Positions 56,973 through 64,000 of a DNA stretch of 64,000 nt are shown one piece after another (position 1 is the stretch's first letter; the number at the start of each line of letters is the position of its first letter). The translations under genes were made by a program, and so were the position numbers. The notes beneath the pieces were generated by a model, which made no database searches, had not been told where the DNA came from, and saw nothing but the letters and a program-made list of their open reading frames with translations. Source of the DNA: Membranihabitans marinus. GTDB taxonomy: Bacteria > Bacteroidota > Bacteroidia > Chitinophagales > Saprospiraceae. The stretch spans positions 1 to 64,000 of the forward strand of contig NZ_JAJQYA010000024.1 of assembly GCF_021729155.1 (NCBI RefSeq), in the 5' to 3' direction.

Positions 56973-58373
56973 TTACTCTTCCTCCGTTGAATCTACAGCA
57001 CTCCCCTGCTGTTCTGCTCTAAGACCTTGAATTTTTTCCATCAAATCATCTTGAGCAATGGCCTCACTCTCCAAAGTAAGGTCAACTTTCAATGCATCGA
57101 ATAGCTTAGCGGCCAAAGACTCTTCGTAAGCCTCCTCCACTTGCTTCTGATCTTGCATCAATCGCTGAACGGTTTGTTCGATAAATTCTTCTCCGAGATT
57201 GTATCCACCTGCATATTGGATCACACGTCGTCGCAATTCGTTTTGGATATCCTCAGGTAAAATTTCTATTTCTTTGGCTTTAACCAATTTGTTTCTGATT
57301 AATGTCCATCGAAGGTTGTCTGCAAAATAAGAATCGTATTCCGATTCGATCTGCTCCTTGGATACAGTTTCATTGCTCACGGCCAACCATCTCTTCAAAA
57401 ATTCGTCCGGCAAGGTAATATCACTGCTTTCCATCAATTTGGTTTGCACATTGCGAAACAGGATAGCATCGGCCTGAGAATCGTAATAAGTCTTTATTTC
57501 TTTGGCGATAACTTCTTTGGCAGCTTCTTCAGTCTCCACTTCTTCTCCGAAAACAGAGGTTAAGAATTCTTGGTTAACTTCAGCCAATTCCACTCGTTTC
57601 GCCTCGACAATTTCCCCTTCGAAAGTAGGGTTAAATTCTCTATCCATTTCCTCGTCATCCAATTTTAGGATGTATTTGCGAACGTATTCTTCAGTTCTAT
57701 CTTTTTCCAAAGTCAGAACATTGAATTGGATTTTATCGCCTTTTTTGGCTGCGAGTACTTTATCTTTTACTTCTTGGTCGTCGATCAAGGAAACCAAAAC
57801 ACTTACAGTCGCTTCCAAACCATTGGGTTTTTCCACTCCATCTTCCAATTCCTTGGCATTGAAGGTCAAATAGTCATTGTCTTCAAATCCCTCTTCTACA
57901 TCTACTCGCTCACCTTTTTGTTTGCGGTATCGCTCCCACTCAGTCTCTACATCTTCGTCTGGGATAATGGCATCGTAGTAAGTATAGCTGTCTTCCAACC
58001 CTGCAACTTCAAATTCTGGGGTCAAACCCAAATCGAAGATAAATTCATAGGCTTTATTGGACTTGGTATCAAACTGAATCAATGCTTGATCTTCTGAAGG
58101 AATGGGTTGTCCGAGAAATTCAATTTTTTCCTCTTTCAAATAATTGGACAAGCCTTCTTGCAATTCTTGGTTTACAATGTCGGCCAACAATGATTTGCCA
58201 TACATTTTTTCCACCATTGACTTAGGCGTTTTCCCTTTTCTAAAACCCTTCATACTGGATTTTTTCTGATAGGTCTTTAACTCAGAAGCCAATTTTTCCG
58301 CATAATCTTCTACCTCAACAGAAACTTTTATTTGGGCATTTAAATCATCTATCTTATTGAAATCTACATTCAT
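56973..58373 (-). CDS. tig: Trigger factor chaperone
   Basis: 466 residues. N-terminal ribosome-binding domain with SMKGFRKGKTPKSMVEKMYG (signature GFRxGxxP), a PPIase-like middle part, and a helical C-terminal chaperone domain. It binds nascent chains at the ribosome exit. The middle part is poorly conserved compared with proteobacterial trigger factors, as is usual in the phylum. Confidence 0.93.
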   Translation of the reverse strand: MNVDFNKIDDLNAQIKVSVEVEDYAEKLASELKTYQKKSSMKGFRKGKTPKSMVEKMYGKSLLADIVNQELQEGLSNYLKEEKIEFLGQPIPSEDQALIQFDTKSNKAYEFIFDLGLTPEFEVAGLEDSYTYYDAIIPDEDVETEWERYRKQKGERVDVEEGFEDNDYLTFNAKELEDGVEKPNGLEATVSVLVSLIDDQEVKDKVLAAKKGDKIQFNVLTLEKDRTEEYVRKYILKLDDEEMDREFNPTFEGEIVEAKRVELAEVNQEFLTSVFGEEVETEEAAKEVIAKEIKTYYDSQADAILFRNVQTKLMESSDITLPDEFLKRWLAVSNETVSKEQIESEYDSYFADNLRWTLIRNKLVKAKEIEILPEDIQNELRRRVIQYAGGYNLGEEFIEQTVQRLMQDQKQVEEAYEESLAAKLFDALKVDLTLESEAIAQDDLMEKIQGLRAEQQGSAVDSTEEE

Positions 58374-58411
58374 TTGAACAATTTATTTGATCATTTATAT
58401 AAAATAAGAAA

Positions 58412-58434
58412 GGCCTATCTTAGTGCAGTAGGCC
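58412..58434 (-). terminator. Hairpin between tRNA-Leu and tig
   Basis: GGCCTA / TAGGCC stem; on the minus strand it is followed by TTTCTTATTTT. It may end the tRNA transcript or lie in the tig leader. Confidence 0.4.
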
Positions 58435-58584
58435 GAATATTTTAGTTCATTTATTATGGAACTGAAAACCATATCAATATTATTTAAAAAATGTATTCAC
58501 GATGATTTTTGAAGAAACTCTCTATCGACAACTCTGTACAAGGACTTAATTCGCCAAAACAACTACTCACCATCTAGATACATT

Positions 58585-58613
58585 AAAGGCAGATGATTTA
58601 CCAATCTGCCTTA
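58585..58613 (-). terminator. Hairpin just downstream of tRNA-Leu
   Basis: AAGGCAGAT / ATCTGCCTT stem (9 bp) with a loop of about 9, beginning 11 bp after the tRNA end on the minus strand. Only a short T-rich tail follows. Confidence 0.5.
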
Positions 58614-58624
58614 AAAATATTATG

Positions 58625-58706
58625 TGCGGGTGAAGGGACTCGAACCCCCAAGCCTCGCGGCGCTAGATCCTAAGTCTAGTGCGTCTACCAATTTCGCCAC
58701 ACCCGC
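58625..58706 (-). tRNA. tRNA-Leu (anticodon TAG)
   Basis: 82-base class II tRNA: acceptor GCGGGTG, D arm TGGCGAAATTGGTAGACGCA, anticodon stem CTAGA-CTTAGGA-TCTAG (anticodon TAG), a variable arm GCCGCGAGGC, T arm GGGGGTTCGAGTCCC, discriminator A. No encoded CCA. Confidence 0.95.
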
Positions 58707-58876
58707 ATCCACTAAATTCGGGCAAAGATAATAGTATTTATTAATTTAGCTAACAAACTGTCATAAAAAATAAGTTTTTTTACAACAACAATATTAAATT
58801 GGCAGTTGTTGCACCTAGAGGTTAGGAAGTTTTTTACCTTAGTAAGTTTCTAGCAATTTCGCATTTTAATAGTATT

Positions 58877-61084
58877 ATGGATTTATCAAATAACTATACA
58901 GTCGAGGAACAAGAAACGATACGGGAGAGATACCGACTATTGATTGAATCGCTCCAAGGCAAGATGGATACCGAGGATGAAGGTTTTATATATAAGGCTT
59001 ACAAGTTAGCGGCTGAATCTCATAAAAACCAAAAACGAAAGTCGGGCGAACCCTACATTTTACATCCAATAGAGGTGGCCAGAATTTGTGTAGCGGAAAT
59101 GGGATTGGGTCCCACTGCCGTCATCTCAGCCCTATTGCACGATGTAGTAGAGGATACCCATGTCAAGCTATCCGACATTCGAGCCGAATTTGGTGAAAAA
59201 ATTGCCCTCATCGTCGATGGGCTAACTAAATTGGCCAAGTCTTATCAAACCGACACTCCTCAGGCTGAAAATTTTCGAAAAGTACTCAGCACCTTGCTAT
59301 TCGATGTAAGGGTAGTGCTGATAAAGATGGCGGATCGCTTGCACAATATGCGGACCATTAAAAATATGCCCAATGAGAAACAACTCAAAATAGCAGCAGA
59401 AACCAGCTATATCTATGCTCCTTTGGCACATCGATTGGGATTCTACAACCTCAAAACAGAGTTTCAAGACATCTGCATGAAGGTCATGGAGAGCAAGACC
59501 TATAAGGAAATAGCTAAAAAACTCAATCAAACCAAGCGAGAGCGAGATGAATACATCAAGGCTTTCATCGGCCCGTTAGAACCCAAGATCAAAGCCCTCA
59601 ATGTACCTTATCGAATTACGGGGCGACCCAAATCGATCTCCAGCATCTACAATAAGATCAAGACGAAAAACGTACCCTTCGAGGAAATCTACGACTTGTT
59701 TGCCGTGCGGATAATAGTCGACGTTCCCCACGAAATTGAAAAACAAACTTGTTGGCAGATCTACTCTATCGTTACCGATGTCCACACCCCAATTCCCGAA
59801 CGACTAAAAGATTTCGTAACCACCCCAAAATCCAATGGTTATGAATCTCTACACACTACTGTGATTGGACCTACCGGTCGATATGTAGAGGTACAAATAC
59901 GGACCGAGAGGATGGATGAAGTGGCAGAACGGGGTTTTGCAGCCCACTGGAAGTACAAAGGAGTGTCCAGTCACGATCACTTTGGTCCTTGGTTGGACAG
60001 CATTCGCGAAATTATGGAAGACAATGAAAAGGATGCCTTAGAGTTTGTCGATGATTTCAAAAACACCTTGTTTAGCGAAGAAGTATTTGTATACACACCG
60101 AAAGGCCATGTAAGGGTACTTCCCAAAGGTGCCACGGCTTTGGACTTTGCCTTTAGTATACACACCGACATTGGATACCACTGTATCGCAGTCAAAGTCA
60201 ACAACAAATTGGTGCCCATGGGGTATACCTTGCGCAATGGAGATCAAATTAATGTAACCACATCCAAAAACCAGAAGCCCAACGAAGATTGGTTGAAATT
60301 AGTGGTTACCTCTAGGGCGAGAACACGGATAAAATCCGCCATTAAGGAGGAAAAAAGAAGGATTGGAGAAGATGGTAAGGAGGCCCTAGAACGAAAATTT
60401 AGAAATCTCAAGATTTCCTTCGACGACAATATTGACATATTGGTCAAACTCAGCCAATCTCCCAGTCGGATTGACCTTTACTTTGATATCGCTCAAAATA
60501 AAGTGACCATCCAACAATTGTTTAAACACCTGGAAGTAGACCATGGAAAAATCCATAAAATAGAAGTCGTCACTCCAGAAAAAGCAGAGCCTGAAGTGGC
60601 CAAACGCAGACCGCGAAAAAACAAGCCACTAGCCGTCATTATGCTAAATGGAGAACCGGGAGAAAAATTCCAATACTCCTTTGCCAGTTGTTGCAATCCA
60701 GTAAGTGGAGACAACATTTTCGGCTTTGTAACTACGAAGGAAGGCATCAAAATACATCGATACAATTGCCCCAATAGCGAACATATGTTATCGAATTACG
60801 GCTACAGAGTAATGAAGGCGGAATGGGCCAATCGCCAAGAAGAAGAATTCATTGCCGACCTAATGGTAACCGGGATAGATCAAGGGGTTGGAGTCATCCA
60901 AAACCTAACTGGATTAATATCCAATCAATTCAACCTTAACATCAGAGCATTTCATATAGAAGGCAAGGAAGGATATTTTGAAGGAAAAATGAGTATCTTG
61001 GTCCACAATACCAACCAATTAAATCTAATTATTAAGTCACTTGGTGAACTGGAAGGTGTTTCCAATGTTAGTAGAATAGAATAA
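58877..61084 (+). CDS. spoT: Bifunctional (p)ppGpp synthetase/hydrolase, Rel/SpoT
   Basis: 735 residues, full length. The hydrolase HD domain (HKNQKRKSGEPYILHPIEVA; ALLHDVVEDT, residues about 50-200), the synthetase (RITGRPKSISSIYNKIKTKN and SNGYESLHTTVIGPTGRYVE, about 240-360), TGS (EVFVYTPKGHVRVLPKGATA, about 400-465), the zinc-finger region (FASCCNPVSGD) and C-terminal ACT. Both active sites appear intact, so it makes and removes the alarmone. It is followed at 11 bp by a Fur-family gene. Confidence 0.95.
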   Translation: MDLSNNYTVEEQETIRERYRLLIESLQGKMDTEDEGFIYKAYKLAAESHKNQKRKSGEPYILHPIEVARICVAEMGLGPTAVISALLHDVVEDTHVKLSDIRAEFGEKIALIVDGLTKLAKSYQTDTPQAENFRKVLSTLLFDVRVVLIKMADRLHNMRTIKNMPNEKQLKIAAETSYIYAPLAHRLGFYNLKTEFQDICMKVMESKTYKEIAKKLNQTKRERDEYIKAFIGPLEPKIKALNVPYRITGRPKSISSIYNKIKTKNVPFEEIYDLFAVRIIVDVPHEIEKQTCWQIYSIVTDVHTPIPERLKDFVTTPKSNGYESLHTTVIGPTGRYVEVQIRTERMDEVAERGFAAHWKYKGVSSHDHFGPWLDSIREIMEDNEKDALEFVDDFKNTLFSEEVFVYTPKGHVRVLPKGATALDFAFSIHTDIGYHCIAVKVNNKLVPMGYTLRNGDQINVTTSKNQKPNEDWLKLVVTSRARTRIKSAIKEEKRRIGEDGKEALERKFRNLKISFDDNIDILVKLSQSPSRIDLYFDIAQNKVTIQQLFKHLEVDHGKIHKIEVVTPEKAEPEVAKRRPRKNKPLAVIMLNGEPGEKFQYSFASCCNPVSGDNIFGFVTTKEGIKIHRYNCPNSEHMLSNYGYRVMKAEWANRQEEEFIADLMVTGIDQGVGVIQNLTGLISNQFNLNIRAFHIEGKEGYFEGKMSILVHNTNQLNLIIKSLGELEGVSNVSRIE

Positions 61085-61095
61085 AAGTACAAGTC

Positions 61096-61572
61096 ATGAA
61101 TACAGATGAAAAAAGAGCAAGTGTGTTTAAAGAGGTCAAAACCATCTTTACTGCACACCTGGAAAAAAATCAACTTCGAAAAACCCCAGAGCGCTTTGCC
61201 ATTCTTGAAGAAATCTATAGTAGAGACGATCATTTTGATGCCGAAGCATTGTACATTCAAATGAAAAATCAAAATTATCGCGTCAGTCGAGCTACCGTTT
61301 ACAACACCTTGGATTTACTGGTGAGTTCCGATTTAATAAAACGTCATCAATTTGGGAAGAACTTGGCCCAATACGAAAAATCATATGGATTCAAACAACA
61401 CGACCACATCATATGCGTCGACTGTGGGAAGGTATTGGAATTTTGCGATCCTAGGATCCAAGAAATAAAAAATATGATGGGTAACTTAATGAATTTCAAA
61501 ATAACCCACCACAATCTCAATCTTTATGGTCGGTGCACTGGCTCATGTGACAGCAAGCCATTAGAAAATTAA
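61096..61572 (+). CDS. Fur-family metal-dependent repressor
   Basis: 158 residues. Winged helix with KTPERFAILEEIYSRDDHFD and YRVSRATVYNTLDLL; dimer and metal parts with HDHIICVDCGKVLEF (CxxC) and CTGSC near the C-terminus (a second Cys pair of the structural zinc site). Fur versus Zur or PerR cannot be told apart from sequence alone. It starts 11 bp after spoT, a common arrangement in the phylum. It is a candidate regulator for the GCAAC-N-ATGTTGC sites at 12605 and 21995, but this is inference. Confidence 0.88.
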   Translation: MNTDEKRASVFKEVKTIFTAHLEKNQLRKTPERFAILEEIYSRDDHFDAEALYIQMKNQNYRVSRATVYNTLDLLVSSDLIKRHQFGKNLAQYEKSYGFKQHDHIICVDCGKVLEFCDPRIQEIKNMMGNLMNFKITHHNLNLYGRCTGSCDSKPLEN

Positions 61573-61652
61573 GATTAATTCCATTATTTGATTAATTAGA
61601 CTTAAATTTGGCATTCTTTAATTAAATAGCTTCTTTACAATATATTTTATAA

Positions 61653-62924
61653 ATGTCTGTAGATGTAATTTTAGGCCTTCAATGGGGAGATGAAGGTAAA
61701 GGAAAAATTGTGGATTGTTTAGCCACTGATTATGAATTGATTTGTAGATTCCAAGGAGGCCCCAATGCAGGACATACACTCATATTTGACAACAAAAAAT
61801 ATGTTTTGCACACCATTCCTTCTGGTATTTTTCGCGAGAATATTACCAATGTAATTGGTGCAGGTGTCGTTATCGATCCCATTACTCTTTCCAAGGAAAT
61901 AGCTTCGGTAGAAGCAGAAAATATTGTGGTAGCCGATCGTCTTCGGATCTCGAATCGAGCCCATTTTATATTGCCATCACACAGATTGCTAGATAAAGCT
62001 TCTGAAATGGCCAAAGGCAAATCCAAAATAGGATCTACCCTAAAGGGAATTGGCCCCACTTATATGGACAAGACCGGAAGAAATGGTCTGCGATATGGAG
62101 ATTTTTTCTCTCCCAACTTCATGACCAAATACAATCAGCTTAAAGAAAAACACCTCGGCTTATACAAAATGTATCCCGAAGTAGAATTTGACCTAGCTGC
62201 AGAGGAAGAACAATGGTTTGCTAGCCTCGAAGAAATACGCAATATTCAGCAAATCAATGCCGAGTATTTCATCAACAACGCTATCACCAAAGGTCAAAAA
62301 ATATTGGCCGAAGGCGCACAAGGTACCATGTTGGATATAGAATACGGTACTTACCCATTTGTCACTTCATCCAATACTACGACTAGTGGTGTGTGTTCTG
62401 GTCTAGGAGTATCACCACAAAAAATAGGAGATGTAATCGGTATTACCAAAGCCTACTGTACTCGTGTAGGTAGCGGTCCATTCCCCACCGAATTATTCGA
62501 CGGAACAGGTGCCAAATTACAGGAATTAGGACACGAATTTGGAGCAACTACTGGTCGCCCCAGACGTTGTGGATGGTTGGATATCAACCAATTGAAATTC
62601 AGCATCATGATCAATGGTGTCAACAAATTGGTCTTGACCAAACTAGATGTATTGAGTAGTTTTGAAACCATCAAAGCGGCCACGGCCTATGACATCGAAG
62701 GTCAGACTACATATGAAATGCCTTATGACTTAATGGATCATGAGATTACTCCGATTTACCACGATATGCCAGGATGGGCAGATGACATTACTGCGGCCAA
62801 AGAAATGGCTGAATTGCCAGAAGCTGCTAGAGCTTACGTTGATTACATCGCTGCTGAAGCCGGCTGTGAAGTACACATCGTATCCAATGGTCCAGGAAGA
62901 GAACAATTGATCTTCAATTCGTAA
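61653..62924 (+). CDS. purA: Adenylosuccinate synthetase
   Basis: 423 residues, family length. GLQWGDEGKGKIVD (GTP site), NAGHTL, GTTTGR-type loop here TTGRPRRCGWLD, and VLTKLDVL. It joins IMP and aspartate using GTP in AMP synthesis. It lies 80 bp after the Fur gene and ends in a clear terminator. Confidence 0.96.
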   Translation: MSVDVILGLQWGDEGKGKIVDCLATDYELICRFQGGPNAGHTLIFDNKKYVLHTIPSGIFRENITNVIGAGVVIDPITLSKEIASVEAENIVVADRLRISNRAHFILPSHRLLDKASEMAKGKSKIGSTLKGIGPTYMDKTGRNGLRYGDFFSPNFMTKYNQLKEKHLGLYKMYPEVEFDLAAEEEQWFASLEEIRNIQQINAEYFINNAITKGQKILAEGAQGTMLDIEYGTYPFVTSSNTTTSGVCSGLGVSPQKIGDVIGITKAYCTRVGSGPFPTELFDGTGAKLQELGHEFGATTGRPRRCGWLDINQLKFSIMINGVNKLVLTKLDVLSSFETIKAATAYDIEGQTTYEMPYDLMDHEITPIYHDMPGWADDITAAKEMAELPEAARAYVDYIAAEAGCEVHIVSNGPGREQLIFNS

Positions 62925-62979
62925 AATTGTAAAAAACAGACTTCAGTATTTTGAAGTTTTCAATTTAAGATATTATATA

Positions 62980-63012
62980 AAACGGTAGGTCAGGACCTAC
63001 CGTTTTTTTTTT
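62980..63012 (+). terminator. Terminator of purA
   Basis: AAACGGTAGGT / ACCTACCGTTT, perfect 11-base stem with CAGG loop, followed by a long T-run. Confidence 0.92.
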
Positions 63013-63199
63013 GTTTATACCCATGCTATCCGCTGCGTGAAGGTCATCCTCACGAGTGTCCACCGCCTACTGGACTATCTAATAAGTGGGTGGAGAATAA
63101 ACATAGGGATTTGAAAATTCACGCCTATTTCCTACAATAAATACAAGCACACGACGTTTAAAAACAAGGACTTACCCATAACTACAAAACCACATACAT

Positions 63200-63655
63200 A
63201 TGTCGTCTAAAACATTAATTCTACTGAGTTTTTCCCTAATATTCCTCAGTTGTCTTTCGAGAGAACGAAAATCCTCATCTTCTGAGACCCAGAATGATGT
63301 GATGATGGCAGAGGCAGACCCTCCCATCACCTATACTTATAGTGGAACCTTACCCTGTGCGGACTGTCCCGGGATTGAAACCACCCTTACTATAAACGAA
63401 AGCGATCAGGAATTTGCCCTTCAAAGCATTTATTTAGATCGAAAAGACGGACTGTTTGAATCCTCTGGAAATATGGATATAAAATACGGATTTGAAGAGG
63501 ATGATAACGCCAAAGTATATATCCTCCATGTACCGGGAAGACTTAAGCCGGAAGAGGTAATGTATTTACAGGAGAGTCCTGATCAATTAACCTTGCTTTC
63601 GCAATCTGGCGATCGGATCGAATCCAACCTCAATTACCAGTTATCCCTACAGTAA
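63200..63655 (+). CDS. NlpE-like lipoprotein
   Basis: 151 residues. Lipobox (LIFLSC, Cys about residue 19). YSGTLPCADCPGIETTL is the NlpE N-terminal motif with its CxxC pair. E. coli NlpE senses envelope or copper stress; here only the N-terminal domain is present. Single gene, convergent with the partial oxidoreductase. Confidence 0.85.
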   Translation: MSSKTLILLSFSLIFLSCLSRERKSSSSETQNDVMMAEADPPITYTYSGTLPCADCPGIETTLTINESDQEFALQSIYLDRKDGLFESSGNMDIKYGFEEDDNAKVYILHVPGRLKPEEVMYLQESPDQLTLLSQSGDRIESNLNYQLSLQ

Positions 63656-63667
63656 CAGCAAAAGATT

Positions 63668-63708
63668 GTATTGAGAGAAATCCATTTGAAATAAATTTCT
63701 CTCAATAC
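63668..63708. terminator. Bidirectional terminator
   Basis: 14-base perfect stem (63668-63681 with 63695-63708), loop of 13, between two convergent genes. Confidence 0.7.
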
Positions 63709-63716
63709 TATATTTA

Positions 63717-64000
63717 TTACTCTTCTATTATCTCTTTTATCGCTCCTGTAGCTTTGTTTTTAATAATGTATTTCTTGGCTCCGTAATGGGTCATTTCTTC
63801 CTTAATTAAAAAATGATTTTCATCATAATCCCGTTGAGCAGATATAGGTTGAACACCTTCTTGACCGCGCCAGTCCTCTATTTCTATGGCCTCCCACTTC
63901 TTGGTTTGTACTGATTTGTAGGCGGCATCCATTATGGCATTGACTACATATCCATCGTAAAAAGTCTCATTGGGTTCTTGATCTTCATCCATGGCATCGA
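63717..64000 (-). CDS. Gfo/Idh/MocA-type oxidoreductase, C-terminal part (5' end outside window)
   Basis: The frame is open to the window edge. The last 94 codons contain YDGYVVNAIMDAAYKSVQTK and IEDWRGQEGVQPISAQRDYD; the AAYKS..T..W..IE.W.G pattern matches the C-terminus of NAD(P)-binding Gfo/Idh/MocA sugar oxidoreductases. No Rossmann domain is visible because it lies outside the window. Call is by C-terminal similarity only. Confidence 0.65.
   Translation of the reverse strand, partial: DAMDEDQEPNETFYDGYVVNAIMDAAYKSVQTKKWEAIEIEDWRGQEGVQPISAQRDYDENHFLIKEEMTHYGAKKYIIKNKATGAIKEIIEE

Noticed and set aside
61573-61652. Purine riboswitch before purA
   Set aside because: Only 80 AT-rich bases without the conserved loops of a purine riboswitch.

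Overview
The window looks like a chromosomal segment of a Bacteroidota bacterium. The signs are many predicted promoters with the phylum-type -7 box TAnnTTTG, few Shine-Dalgarno sites, TonB-dependent receptors with N-terminal carboxypeptidase-like domains, and families largely confined to the phylum (DUF4876, DUF6850-like, PorT-like barrels). The beta-helix adhesin style and gene mix would fit the Saprospiria/Lewinella side of the phylum, but that placement is inference.

Layout. 1-7978 (minus) is one uninterrupted frame: the N-terminal 2,659 codons of a giant exported repeat protein made of about six beta-helix modules; its 3' end lies outside the window. 8.3-11 kb holds a small outer-membrane protein, a Crp/Fnr regulator and two overlapping, mutually similar membrane proteins. 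11.0-12.56 kb is a non-coding, duplicated repeat block. 12.6-18.9 kb is an outer-membrane uptake operon (TonB receptor, DUF4876 lipoprotein, DUF6850-like barrel, and a fourth gene broken by an in-frame TAG). 19.3-19.9 kb is an inverted copy of the repeat block. 20-22 kb is an amino-acid permease plus exported methyltransferase operon. The uptake operon and the permease operon share a 13-bp palindrome placed on their promoters. 22.3-27.2 kb is a small, decaying defence islet: AbiE pair with the toxin broken by TGA, a fragment resembling HsdR, a truncated Fic gene, and an intact dGTPase preceded by a 51-residue ORF.

27.4-46.7 kb is core and surface biology: tRNA-CAT, ruvC, DUF3108 and DUF4230 proteins, a peptide transporter, three glycosyltransferases, a beta-helix lipoprotein, an Atg22-like MFS protein, a tightly overlapping operon (RimK ligase, AstE/AspA-type hydrolase, PBP4-type peptidase, lipoprotein methyltransferase), a GT39-like enzyme and a second TonB receptor. 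46.7-49.8 kb has a PorT-like barrel, another large non-coding repeat block and a rhodanese-thioredoxin fusion. 50-64 kb is an OmpA-family protein followed by housekeeping genes: TlpA-like protein, dinB, truA, clpX-clpP-tig, tRNA-Leu, a Rel/SpoT enzyme, a Fur-family regulator, purA, an NlpE-like lipoprotein and the 3' end of a Gfo/Idh/MocA-type oxidoreductase.

The strongest unexplained signal is a family of intergenic elements (about 70 to 900 bp, at about ten places) built as chains of hairpins. Connectors and loops are conserved (loop TAAAT or TTAAT in the middle hairpin), while stems differ from copy to copy with both arms changing together. Several copies end in an inverted repeat around AATTACATTTATAATTAACGG. 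One copy starts inside, and truncates, the Fic gene. No transposase for them is visible in the window.
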